Below, piece by piece: positions 1 to 8,361 of a stretch of DNA of 64,000 nucleotides. The notes beneath the pieces were generated by a model that had not been told where the DNA came from, made no database searches, and saw only the letters and a list, made by a program, of their open reading frames with translations. The translations under genes and the position numbers were made by a program. The number at the start of each line of letters is the position of its first letter. Position 1 is the first letter of the stretch. This DNA is from Candidatus Edwardsbacteria bacterium RifOxyA12_full_54_48 (GTDB taxonomy: Bacteria > Edwardsbacteria > AC1 > EtOH8). The stretch covers positions 124,001 through 188,000 of the forward strand of contig MFFN01000004.1 of assembly GCA_001777915.1 (NCBI GenBank), given 5' to 3'.

Positions 1-682
1 TGAAACTTATCTTGGATATCCGCTGGTCCTTGATCAGCATCTCGCCGACCTCGCCTCCCGGCCCCGGCAATAGGCTTATGGCTTCCCGGGGCAGGCCAGC
101 CTCGATAAAAGCTTTTACCAGCTCTATCCCTGAAAGGGGGGTGGCCGTGGCCGGTTTGAGGATGACCGGACACCCGGCGGCGATGGCCGGCGCCACTTTA
201 TGGGCCGCCAGGTTCAGGGGAAAGTTGAAGGGGGTGATGGCCGCCACCACCCCGATGGGATGCCTTTCGTAATATCCCACCCGGCCCTCGCCCGACCGGC
301 CGGCGTCAATCGGCAGGGTCTCGCCATGAATGCGCTTGGCTTCCTCGGAGATGTATTCGAGATTCTCCACGCAGCGCTCGACCTCGGCCTTGGCGTAGCG
401 GTAGGGCTTGCCCGCCTCGCGGGCGATGGTTACCGTAAGCTGGTCCTTCTGCCGGTCGATGATCCCGGCGGCAGAGCGGATGATGGCCGCCCGGCGGTGG
501 GCCGGCAGTTCAGCCATTACTTGCTTTGCCGTTTCCGCGGCCGTTATCGCCTCATCGATTTGAGCGCTCTCGGCAGCGTAAACTTCGGCCATCGTTTCGC
601 CGGTGTATTTGTCCAGCACCTTGAACCGTTTCCCTGAAACTCTTGGGTGCCCGGCGATGTTCAATTTATGAATAGGGTTCAT
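1..682 (-). CDS. NAD(P)-dependent aldehyde dehydrogenase, N-terminal part (cut by window edge)
   Basis: This is the N-terminal 227 residues of an aldehyde dehydrogenase superfamily enzyme, which oxidises an aldehyde to an acid (or acyl-CoA) with NAD(P)+. The cofactor-domain motif PFNFPLNLAAHKVAPAIAAG and the following PVILKPA lysine segment are clear. The catalytic Cys and Glu lie beyond the window, so acylating and non-acylating types cannot be separated. The start is ATG at 682; no longer in-frame alternative looks better. It is the last visible gene of the minus-strand unit that begins near 2.9 kb. The substrate is unknown; short glyceraldehyde-3-phosphate, lactaldehyde or semialdehyde dehydrogenases are all possible. 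Confidence 0.9.
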   Translation of the reverse strand, partial: MNPIHKLNIAGHPRVSGKRFKVLDKYTGETMAEVYAAESAQIDEAITAAETAKQVMAELPAHRRAAIIRSAAGIIDRQKDQLTVTIAREAGKPYRYAKAEVERCVENLEYISEEAKRIHGETLPIDAGRSGEGRVGYYERHPIGVVAAITPFNFPLNLAAHKVAPAIAAGCPVILKPATATPLSGIELVKAFIEAGLPREAISLLPGPGGEVGEMLIKDQRISKISF

Positions 683-700
683 ATCATCCAACCGTTTGTT

Positions 701-1366
701 TTACATTGCCGATTTCCTGGCCGCCTTCTGCTTGGCCAGCCCCAGGATCAGCCCCAGCGCTATGGCCAGCAGGGCCGCCGCCACCACCCGAAATTCCGGC
801 GGCAGCATGAAATTCACCGACTGGACCGGGAGCCAGAACCAGATGATCGACCCCCCTACTATCCTGAACATATTGTCCCAGTCTATGTTTCGGTAGGTCT
901 CGATCAGCGGCCATCTGGAGAACAATTTGCCTTTGTCGATCAGGGTGTCGGTGATCCGGTGAAAGGTCATAAAAGGAAAGCCGAACACCGCCTGAAAGAA
1001 GAACGATTTCCAAAAGGCGGTCAGCCAGGGAAATCCCCGGCCCGGCAGGTAACCCTGGTCCAGCAGGCCTTCGGTCCCGGATGAGAACAGGGGAAAGGCC
1101 AGTGTCATCATCACGCCCAACAGTCCCCAGACCAAGGCCCGCTGCCACAGCCGGATCCCGGCCAGCTGCCATTTGCCGGAGACCACCTTCCGGCTCAACA
1201 GTTCGCCCATGGTCCCCAACAGGATGAACTTGGCCATACCCATCAGATAGGGATGGGCCCGGGTGGTCATCACGAACAGTTCTCTGGTGCCGGGGATGAT
1301 CAGAATGGTCAGCACTCCGCCCAGCAGCAAGGTCCAGATCAAGGAGATGGAAACGTCCACGATCAT
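701..1366 (-). CDS. Integral membrane protein resembling Mpv17/PMP22
   Basis: A 221-residue protein with about five or six hydrophobic segments (roughly 5-25, 39-57, 76-93, 115-135, 160-180, 188-208). The C-terminal stretch with WFWLPVQSVNFMLPPEFR resembles the Mpv17/PMP22 signature, in which a W-P-x-x-Q-x-x-N-F segment is followed by P and R. The N-terminal [20 protein letters not shown] resembles the first Mpv17 helix. Family membership is inferred from these patterns. Residues 1-75 are clearly paralogous to the first 75 residues of the chimeric gene at 2117-2755. The start is ATG at 1366 with no convincing Shine-Dalgarno. Function in bacteria is unknown. Confidence 0.75.
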   Translation of the reverse strand: MIVDVSISLIWTLLLGGVLTILIIPGTRELFVMTTRAHPYLMGMAKFILLGTMGELLSRKVVSGKWQLAGIRLWQRALVWGLLGVMMTLAFPLFSSGTEGLLDQGYLPGRGFPWLTAFWKSFFFQAVFGFPFMTFHRITDTLIDKGKLFSRWPLIETYRNIDWDNMFRIVGGSIIWFWLPVQSVNFMLPPEFRVVAAALLAIALGLILGLAKQKAARKSAM

Positions 1367-1410
1367 ATTGTTTTATACTTCATTTCGGGATAAAACGTTT
1401 GAAATTTATT

Positions 1411-1447
1411 AAGTTAATCTGCGTGAATCTATGAAACCTGCGGATAC
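1411..1447. repeat. Degenerate intergenic repeat of the ATCCGCAG/GCAGATTAA type
   Basis: Read on the minus strand this 37-bp stretch is a string of near-repeats built on ATCCGCAG, ATTCACGC and AGATTAACTT. It lies between the V4R-like and Mpv17-like genes. Similar low-complexity intergenic strings with CACAGAG-type units occur elsewhere in the window (16535-16654, 11721-12156). Its nature is inferred from pattern only. Confidence 0.35.
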
Positions 1448-1448
1448 G

Positions 1449-2069
1449 TTATTTTAGGTCCCCGGGCAGATGAATGGCGAACTTGCAGTGCTCGTCCCCG
1501 CTGATGATGGCCTCCAGCACTTCCACCCGAATCGGGGTCTTAAAGATCCCTTCGTAGATTCCCTTGTACCAACCGGCGCTGCAATGGCAGTATTCCTTGG
1601 AGACAACATTCTTGGTGGCCCGCATCAGGGGGCAGAAACAGGCTGCCATTTGTTTTTCGTAGGGCGTAGCGGCCTTGGCAAAGGCCTCCGGGTCGCGCGG
1701 ACTGCGGATCTCGTAGATCACGCTGCCCTCCCGGTAGGGCTGGCCGAATTTCCCCTTGTCCGCGCCCATGGCCTCCAGCACCTTATCCACGCTTTTGGTC
1801 TCGGCGTACAGCTTGGCCAGGGCATCTATCGGCCCGGTCCCGAATTCCTCGGTGAAGACGCAGGCCCGGCCCTGCATGATCTCCTCCCTGGCCGGCTGTT
1901 CCGGAACGGCCGTCTCCAGCCTCTTCATGGCTTGTTCCGACCAGACCGCGTATTCCTCCGGGCGGTCCGGGACCTTGTCATAGCCCGCGATCACGGAGTC
2001 TCCCTTACCGGGGGCATGACGGTCTATCTGGGCCGCCCATTTTTTCATCTTATCCGCCAGCCAGGCCAT
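1449..2069 (-). CDS. Cysteine-containing V4R/DUF6144-like protein
   Basis: A 206-residue soluble protein. The second half carries a Cys-rich block (ACFCPLMR ... EYCHCSAGWYKGIYEG) followed by V-E-V-L-E-A-x-x-x-G-x-x-x-C-K-F-A-I. That layout is seen in V4R-like small-ligand domains and in DUF6144-type proteins. The conserved C-x-C pairs could bind a metal or Fe-S cluster, but this is inference. No catalytic residues can be named. It sits between two genes with Mpv17-like segments in one apparent minus-strand operon, which suggests a shared but unknown role. Confidence 0.6.
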   Translation of the reverse strand: MAWLADKMKKWAAQIDRHAPGKGDSVIAGYDKVPDRPEEYAVWSEQAMKRLETAVPEQPAREEIMQGRACVFTEEFGTGPIDALAKLYAETKSVDKVLEAMGADKGKFGQPYREGSVIYEIRSPRDPEAFAKAATPYEKQMAACFCPLMRATKNVVSKEYCHCSAGWYKGIYEGIFKTPIRVEVLEAIISGDEHCKFAIHLPGDLK

Positions 2070-2116
2070 ATCATATTCCTTTCAAAAGATGGTGGATCAG
2101 ATCGCTTGTCCCAAAA

Positions 2117-2755
<639 letters not shown>

Positions 2756-2807
2756 ATGATGCGGTTCCTTCATTGAACTCTAGGTAAATGTATAGACTAT
2801 ATAATTA

Positions 2808-2874
2808 GCCACATAATGCACAAAGCACGCAAAGGAATATTATTGGCCTTTGTGATCTTAGTGTTCTTGGTGGC
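2808..2874. repeat. Imperfect inverted repeat in the leader of the chimeric-gene operon
   Basis: The ends GCCACATAATGCACAAAGCACGCAAAGG-like and CCTTTGTGATCTTAGTGTTCTTGGTGGC-like are imperfect inverted copies around an AT-rich centre. It lies between the promoter at 2911-2940 and the start codon at 2755, so it would be transcribed as a hairpin. It resembles the CACAGAG-type elements elsewhere in the window. Confidence 0.4.
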
Positions 2875-2910
2875 AAAAGATACGGTTTATCAAGGCAGGG
2901 TGCTGGTAAT

Positions 2911-2940
2911 AGTATATTTTCAAACCGGAGGCAAAGTCAA
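2911..2940 (-). promoter_or_regulatory. Sigma70-like promoter for the chimera/V4R/Mpv17/ALDH unit
   Basis: On the minus strand TTGACT (2940-2935), an 18-bp spacer and TATACT (2916-2911) form a near-consensus promoter. Initiation near 2904 would give a leader of about 150 nt that contains the inverted repeat at 2808-2874. It lies just downstream of the hydrogenase-operon terminator. Confidence 0.6.
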
Positions 2941-2988
2941 GCATTAATTATCGTATTGGCTCCCAAGGTCAGTTTGCCGGCCTGTCAA

Positions 2989-3024
2989 AAGAAGAGCCTC
3001 CCGGCGTTCCGGGAGGCTCTTCTT
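2989..3024 (-). terminator. Intrinsic terminator of the hdr-frd-mvh operon
   Basis: A perfect 16-bp stem (2989-3004 with 3009-3024), a 4-nt loop and, read on the minus strand, a TTTT-rich tail follow the maturation protease stop codon by 14 bases. Confidence 0.9.
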
Positions 3025-3038
3025 TCCTGCGGGGGCTG

Positions 3039-3500
3039 TCACACCATGCCTTTTATCATTTCAATCACCGGATCTATGGCCGCCCTTACCTCAGGAGTGA
3101 TATCCTCGCTTACCCGGCGGTTCTCCAGGATCTCCACCGCGATGATCTCGATCCGCTCCGGGATCTTCATATTCAGCTTGCGGCCCAGTTTCAGCGAGGT
3201 AAAGAAACCTACATCATGGACCCCGGCGCTGCGCTGGGTGCAGTCGAAATCCTCCGGCCGGAACCGGATAATCTCGCCGGGCCGGCGCAGGCCGGTCTTG
3301 ATGGAATCTATTATTATGGCCGAATGGTAGCCCTGCAGTGACTCCAGGATGGCCAGCCCGCCGCTCTCGATGGTCTCAACATCTATGCCCGTAAATTTTG
3401 GGTCCTGTTTGATCTGTTCGGCAATGATCAGGCCGATGGCATCGTCCGAGGCGATGGCGTTCCCCATCCCCAGGATCAGGGTTTTGGCTTTTTCGCTCAA
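3039..3500 (-). CDS. NiFe-hydrogenase maturation endopeptidase (HycI/HoxW/FrxA family)
   Basis: A 153-residue protease that removes the C-terminal extension of a NiFe-hydrogenase large subunit after nickel insertion. The diagnostic N-terminal LILGMGNAIASDDAIGL contains the first nickel-sensing acidic residue; IIDSIKTG supplies the second and AGVHDVGF the histidine. Length is typical. It starts 3 bases after the mvhA stop and is the last gene of the operon, so MvhA is the likely substrate. The MvhA cleavage motif has Asn where His or Arg is usual, which makes the specificity of this protease of interest. Confidence 0.92.
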   Translation of the reverse strand: MSEKAKTLILGMGNAIASDDAIGLIIAEQIKQDPKFTGIDVETIESGGLAILESLQGYHSAIIIDSIKTGLRRPGEIIRFRPEDFDCTQRSAGVHDVGFFTSLKLGRKLNMKIPERIEIIAVEILENRRVSEDITPEVRAAIDPVIEMIKGMV

Positions 3501-3503
3501 TGG

Positions 3504-4964
3504 CTAATCGCGCCGCCACTGGTCGGCCAGGCTGCCGTCGGCATTATGGAGTTTCACGATCAGGGGCATCTCGCCCGGCAGGGTGTTTGTGGAGCAGGCA
3601 AAGCAGGGGTCGTAGGCCCGGAAGGCCATCTCCACCTTGTTCAGTATCCCCTGGGTGACGTGGCCGTCCTTTATCAGCTTCTGGGCGGCGCTCTTGATGT
3701 CCAGGCACATGGCGGCGTTGTTGAAGACGGTGGCCACGATCAGGTTGACGTCGGTCAGGATCCCGTTGGCGTCGGTCTTGTAATGGTGGATCAGGGTGCC
3801 CCGGGGGGCCTCCAATATCCCCACGCCTTCGCTGGGGGTCTCGGTGGGAATGGTCCTTATATCCGGCGAGGTTATCTCCGGATCCCGGATCAGCTCCAGC
3901 TGCCGTTCGGCGGAATACATCAGCTCGATGATCCGGGCCCAGTGCATGGCCAGGGTATGGTGCACCGGCTTGCCGCCCAGGGTCTGGAACATCTTCTGAT
4001 ATTCGGCATCGGCCAGCGGAGTGGCCATTCCCTCGGAGACGTTGAGCCGGGCCAGGGGGGCGGCCCGGACCACGCCGCTTTCCTTCCCATCAACCAGACC
4101 CTTCCATCCCACCTTTTTCAGGAAGGGGAATTTTAGGTAGGTCCAGCTCTCGACATGCTCCCGGATATGGTCCAGGTAATCCTGCTGGTCGAACTTGGCA
4201 AATTCCTTGCCGTCGGGATCCACGATCCGGATCTGGCCGTGATAGAAATTGGGACGGTTGTTCTCGTCCACCATGCCGATGTAATAGGTCTTCAGTTTGT
4301 AGACGTCGCTCAGTATAAGATCGACGTATTCCTGGTTCTTGAGCACAATGTCCTCGAAGGCCTTCAGGGTGAATTTGGCGAACTCGATGGTGGAGATTAT
4401 CCATTTTTCCATCTCATCCCGTTCCTCTTTTTTCAGGGCTTTGCTCATGCCTCCCGGCAGGGCACAGACCGGATGGGTGGCCTTGCCGCCCAAAATCTCC
4501 TGGATCTTCTGGGCATAGGCCCGGTGCTTGATCACCTCGGTCCCCGCCGCCAGCCCCACTTTTTCGATCACCCCCAGGATGTTTCGCTTGGCCGGGTCGG
4601 CCTCCGGGCCCACGATGAAATCCGGCGCCCCCAGGGCGTAGAAATGGGCGATGTGGGAATGCACCATGTGGGCGTTGTAGAACAGCTCCCTCAGCTTCTT
4701 GGCCGCCGGGGTGGGATCGGCCTTGTAGACATTGTCCACCGCCTTGGCTGAAGCCATATGATGGGCCCCGGGGCAGACCCCGCACAGCCGGGTGGTTATC
4801 CGGGGCATCTCCTCCACCGGGCGGCCGATGCAGAACTGCTCGAATCCCCGGAGCTCCGGGATCTGAAAATAGGCGTTCTCCACATTCCCCTGGTCGTTAA
4901 GGAAAATATCTATCTTCCCGTGGCCCTCCAGGCGGGTGATGGGATCTATGGTTATTCTCTTCAT
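3504..4964 (-). CDS. mvhA: F420-non-reducing (Mvh-type, group 3) NiFe hydrogenase large subunit
   Basis: The 486-residue catalytic subunit of a cytoplasmic group 3 NiFe hydrogenase, which binds and splits H2. The N-terminal nickel motif RLCGVCPGAHH (about residues 59-69) and the C-terminal motif DPCFAC supply the four Cys ligands. In the C-terminal motif the residue two after S is Asn (DPCFACSTN), whereas the family normally has His there (less often Arg), the residue after which the maturation peptidase cuts. A further 20 or so residues follow and would be the cleaved tail. The start ATG overlaps the mvhG stop by 4 bases (ATGA), typical of translational coupling. Its neighbours mvhG, mvhD and hdrA support an Mvh-Hdr electron-bifurcating complex. 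Confidence 0.95.
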   Translation of the reverse strand: MKRITIDPITRLEGHGKIDIFLNDQGNVENAYFQIPELRGFEQFCIGRPVEEMPRITTRLCGVCPGAHHMASAKAVDNVYKADPTPAAKKLRELFYNAHMVHSHIAHFYALGAPDFIVGPEADPAKRNILGVIEKVGLAAGTEVIKHRAYAQKIQEILGGKATHPVCALPGGMSKALKKEERDEMEKWIISTIEFAKFTLKAFEDIVLKNQEYVDLILSDVYKLKTYYIGMVDENNRPNFYHGQIRIVDPDGKEFAKFDQQDYLDHIREHVESWTYLKFPFLKKVGWKGLVDGKESGVVRAAPLARLNVSEGMATPLADAEYQKMFQTLGGKPVHHTLAMHWARIIELMYSAERQLELIRDPEITSPDIRTIPTETPSEGVGILEAPRGTLIHHYKTDANGILTDVNLIVATVFNNAAMCLDIKSAAQKLIKDGHVTQGILNKVEMAFRAYDPCFACSTNTLPGEMPLIVKLHNADGSLADQWRRD

Positions 4965-5932
4965 GGCTTTTCCCCCTTTGATCTGGTGGGACTTAAGATG
5001 GCGTTGGCGCCTCCAAATCGATAGAGCGTCCCGGTTGCGTCTACCATGGAGTTGATTATCTTATCGGCTTTTTGTTCGTCCTCAAATTTTACTATGCTGG
5101 CCAGGGCCGACAGCATCTTGGCCCCCTGGTCCTTGATGTCCTTAGCCGGCCCGAAACAGCCCCGGCAGGGCATGTTGACCTTGATGCAGGCCGTCCCGCA
5201 GCCGCTGCGGGTGGCCGGGCCCATGCAGATCAGCCCCTGTTCCAGCAGGCATTTCTTGCCGTCGGGGATCACCTGGAAGGGCCGCTTGATCTCGGTGATC
5301 ACCGGTTTCTCCGATTTCTCCAGGGGGCACTCGTCGCACAGGGTCTTCTCGCCGGCGATGGTGCTTCCCGCCGGGGGCAGCTTGCCGGTGACGATGGCCT
5401 CCACCGCAATCATCAGCAGGTCGGCCGGCGGCGGGCAGCCCGGAATGGTGTATTCCACCGCTACGATATCGCTCAGCTTGTAGACGTTATTGTAGAACAC
5501 GGGGATGGTGATCTCCCCCTCCGGCATTTGAGTGGAGGGCTGGGGATACACTCCTTGCGGGTTGTCGGTGGAGACCGTGGTCTGGTAAGCTTTCTCCAGT
5601 ATTTTTTCCCGGGTGGTGAAATTGGCCAGGGCCGGGATGCCGCCGAAGGCTGCGCAGGCCCCGTAGGCCACCATCACCTTTGATTTTTTCCTCAGCAGCT
5701 TGGCCAGGTGCTCGTTCTCCGAGTTCCGGATGGCGCCGTTGAACAGGCAGACATCCAGAAAGCCGTCCTCCATGGCCTCGACATCCTTGTATTTGAAATC
5801 CATGGCGATGGGCCAGAAATAGATATCAGCCGCCTCCACGATCTTGAGTAGCCGCTCATGGGTGTCTAATACCGAGACGTCGCAGCCCCCGCAGGTGGCC
5901 GCCCAGTATATGCCCAGTTTTAATTTTGCCAT
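4961..5932 (-). CDS. mvhG: Mvh-type hydrogenase small subunit (Fe-S)
   Basis: A 323-residue small subunit that passes electrons from the NiFe site to MvhD. The proximal-cluster ligands are visible in AATCGGCD near the N-terminus, YGACAAFGG and PGCPPP. Further clusters are indicated by CDECPLE, GLICMGPATRSGCG and MPCRGCFGP in the C-terminal third. The ATG at 5932 is preferred over a GTG three codons upstream because AGGAGG stands about 8 nt before it. It begins one base after the mvhD stop codon. The protein has no Tat signal, in line with a cytoplasmic complex. Confidence 0.95.
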   Translation of the reverse strand: MAKLKLGIYWAATCGGCDVSVLDTHERLLKIVEAADIYFWPIAMDFKYKDVEAMEDGFLDVCLFNGAIRNSENEHLAKLLRKKSKVMVAYGACAAFGGIPALANFTTREKILEKAYQTTVSTDNPQGVYPQPSTQMPEGEITIPVFYNNVYKLSDIVAVEYTIPGCPPPADLLMIAVEAIVTGKLPPAGSTIAGEKTLCDECPLEKSEKPVITEIKRPFQVIPDGKKCLLEQGLICMGPATRSGCGTACIKVNMPCRGCFGPAKDIKDQGAKMLSALASIVKFEDEQKADKIINSMVDATGTLYRFGGANAILSPTRSKGEKP

Positions 5933-5933
5933 A

Positions 5934-6335
5934 TTATTCACTCCTCCTTGGTCCCATCGCTCTCAGGTCTTCGGTAAAGGTGTTGATGACCTTCACCAGC
6001 TTGGCCCCCTCGGCGGCCGAGATCCATTCTATCCGGAGCCGGTGGGGATCTATGCCGAAATCGGGCAGAATTTTTTGCAGCATGGTCACCCGGTTATGGG
6101 TCAGCTGGTTCCCGGTGACGTAGTGGCAGTCCCCGTAATGACAGCCGCCGATCAACACCCCGTCAGCCCCTTTTTTGAAGGCCTCCAGAACATGTTGGGG
6201 ATCGATCCGACTGGAGCACATCGTTTTGAGGACCACTCCGTTGGACACATATTTCATCCGGCTGGTCCCGGCCAGGTCGGCCCCGGTGTAAGTGCACCAC
6301 TTACAATAGAAGCATATCATCTTGGGCTCAAACAT
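5934..6335 (-). CDS. mvhD: MvhD: [2Fe-2S] subunit linking hydrogenase to HdrA
   Basis: A 133-residue protein of the MvhD family, which carries a [2Fe-2S] cluster and connects the hydrogenase to HdrA in methanogen and bacterial Hdr complexes. The Cys residues in CFYCKWCTYTGAD, TMCSS and GCHYGDCHY match the family. The gene overlaps the end of hdrA by 8 bases, so the two are probably translated together. Its presence as a separate gene between hdrA and mvhG is the usual arrangement for Mvh-coupled HdrA. Confidence 0.93.
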   Translation of the reverse strand: MFEPKMICFYCKWCTYTGADLAGTSRMKYVSNGVVLKTMCSSRIDPQHVLEAFKKGADGVLIGGCHYGDCHYVTGNQLTHNRVTMLQKILPDFGIDPHRLRIEWISAAEGAKLVKVINTFTEDLRAMGPRRSE

Positions 6336-8292
6336 TGCTCTCCTCCAATGCGGTGAATATCATCTCGTAATATTGCTGGTCGGAAAAATTGTTCTGCTGG
6401 GTGGCACCGGAGGCGCAGGCCGAAACACAGGCACCGCAGCCCTCGCAAAGTACCTCGTTGACCTTGGCCACTTTTTTCTCTTTATCGTACTCCCGGGCGC
6501 CGTAGGGGCAGGCCGAAACGCAGATCCGGCATCCCGAGCAGAGGTCCTCGACCACCGTAGCCACGATCGGCTCGTGCTCCAGATATTTTCCGCTGAACAG
6601 GGCCGTAACCTTGGCGGCGGTGGCGCTGGCCTGGGCCACGGCCTCCGGAATATCCTTGGGGGCCTGGGCGGCGCCGGCCAGGAAGAATCCCCCGGTGTTG
6701 CTCTCCACCGGACGAAGCTTGGGATGGGCCTCGCTGAAGAAGCCGAATTCGTCCACCGCCACCTTCAGCTTCTGGGCCAGTTCCCGGGAGTCGGACTGGG
6801 CGGTGATGGCCGAGGCCAGCACCACCAGGTCGGCGGCTATCTCCACCTTCTTGCCCAGCAGGGTGTCCTCGCCGCAGACCATCACCTTGTCGCCGTCCCG
6901 GTAGATCCGGGAGACCTTGCCCCGCAGGTAGACCACCTTCTCCTCCTCCATGGCCTGCTGGACGAACTCCTCGTACTTTTTGCCCCCGGCCCGGATATCG
7001 ATATAGAAGACATAGGGCTGGCCGCCGTGCACCTTATGCTTGTAGAGTTTGGCGTGCTTGGCGGTGTACATGCAGCAGATCTTGGAGCAGTAGGGGAAAT
7101 ATTTCTCCGGGTCCCGCGAGCCGGCGCACTGGATGAAGACCACCTCCTGGGGGGTCTTGCCGTCCGAGGGCCTTTTCACCTCTCCCTCGGTGGGTCCGGA
7201 GGCCGACAGCATCCTTTCGAACTGCAAACCATCTATCACATCGGGGATGGTGCCGTAGCCGTACTCGGCGAATTTATTCACCGGGTGGACCTCGTACCCG
7301 GTGGCGATCACGATCGAGCCCACCTGTTCCTCGATGATCTCATCCTGCTGCTCGTAATCGATGGCGCCCACCGTGCAGACCTTGGCGCACACCCCGCATT
7401 TGCCGGTTTGGAAATAGGTGCAGCTCTCCCGGTCGATCACCGGTTTGTTGGGAACCGCCTGGGGGAAGGGGGTGTAGATGGCCTTCCGGGAGGCCATCCC
7501 TCTTTCGAACTCGCTGGAATTGTTCTTGCTGGGGCATTTTTCTGAGCACAGCCCGCAGCCGGTGCATTTTTCCCGGTCCACATAGGCGGCCTTCTTTTTG
7601 ATCCGGACCTTGAAATTGCCCACATAGCCCGAAACCTCCTCCACCTCGGAATAGGTGTGAAGGGTGATGTTGGGGTGCTTGCTGACGTCGACCATCTTGG
7701 GGGTCAAAATGCACTGGGAGCAGTCCAGGGTGGGAAAGGTCTCCGACAGCTGGGCCATGTGGCCGCCGATCGATGGCTGGCGCTCCACCAGAATAACCGG
7801 ATATCCGCTGTTGGCAATGTCCAGGGCAGCCTGGATCCCGGAGATCCCTCCCCCGATCACCAGGGCTTTCTTGGTGACATCCACCTTGATGGTCTCCAGG
7901 GGGCTGTCTCCCCGGACCTTCTCCACCATGGTCCGGACTATCTTGATGGCCTTAGCCGTGGCCAGGGCCTTGTCGTCATGGACCCAGCTGCACTGCTCGC
8001 GAATGTTGGCGATCTCCACCTTGTAGGGGTTGAGCCCGGCCCGTTCGGCCGCCTTTCTGAAGGTGGCCTCATGCAGGGTGGGGGAGCAGGCGGCCACCAC
8101 CACCCCGCTCAGCCCCTTCTCCTTGATGGCCTTGATCACCAGGTTCTGCCCGGGATCCGAGCACATGTATTTATATTCCTCGGCATGGGCCACATCGCGG
8201 TAAGTAGAGATGGCCGAAACGACTTTCTTGACATCCACCGTCCCGGCGATATTGAGGCCGCAATGGCAGACAAAAACTCCGATTTTTTCCAT
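6328..8292 (-). CDS. hdrA: HdrA: FAD electron-bifurcating subunit of heterodisulfide-reductase-like complex
   Basis: A 654-residue flavoprotein of typical HdrA length. It starts with the VCHCGLNIAGTVD domain, followed by the FAD-binding GGGISGIQAALDIA near residue 148. Several cluster motifs follow: TLDCSQC, CTGCGLCSEKCP, CTYFQTGKCGVCAKVC, then two ferredoxin motifs at the C-terminus (CSGCRICVSACP and CEGCGACVSAC). In characterised Hdr complexes HdrA splits electrons between a high-potential acceptor via HdrB and low-potential ferredoxin. ATG 8292 is preferred over the adjacent TTG because AGGAG is correctly spaced. Here its high-potential partner may be fumarate, given the frdAB genes directly upstream. 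Confidence 0.95.
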   Translation of the reverse strand: MEKIGVFVCHCGLNIAGTVDVKKVVSAISTYRDVAHAEEYKYMCSDPGQNLVIKAIKEKGLSGVVVAACSPTLHEATFRKAAERAGLNPYKVEIANIREQCSWVHDDKALATAKAIKIVRTMVEKVRGDSPLETIKVDVTKKALVIGGGISGIQAALDIANSGYPVILVERQPSIGGHMAQLSETFPTLDCSQCILTPKMVDVSKHPNITLHTYSEVEEVSGYVGNFKVRIKKKAAYVDREKCTGCGLCSEKCPSKNNSSEFERGMASRKAIYTPFPQAVPNKPVIDRESCTYFQTGKCGVCAKVCTVGAIDYEQQDEIIEEQVGSIVIATGYEVHPVNKFAEYGYGTIPDVIDGLQFERMLSASGPTEGEVKRPSDGKTPQEVVFIQCAGSRDPEKYFPYCSKICCMYTAKHAKLYKHKVHGGQPYVFYIDIRAGGKKYEEFVQQAMEEEKVVYLRGKVSRIYRDGDKVMVCGEDTLLGKKVEIAADLVVLASAITAQSDSRELAQKLKVAVDEFGFFSEAHPKLRPVESNTGGFFLAGAAQAPKDIPEAVAQASATAAKVTALFSGKYLEHEPIVATVVEDLCSGCRICVSACPYGAREYDKEKKVAKVNEVLCEGCGACVSACASGATQQNNFSDQQYYEMIFTALEESNV

Positions 8293-8361
8293 CAATGGCT
8301 CCTAATTAACAGCTGTGATGTATTTGGACTGGGTTTTGCTTAGATAACGGTTTTCAATCCA

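Noticed and set aside
6322-7545. Plus-strand open frame of 407 codons
   Set aside because: It is antisense to hdrA, low in complexity and has no known domain; the hdrA frame is unambiguous.
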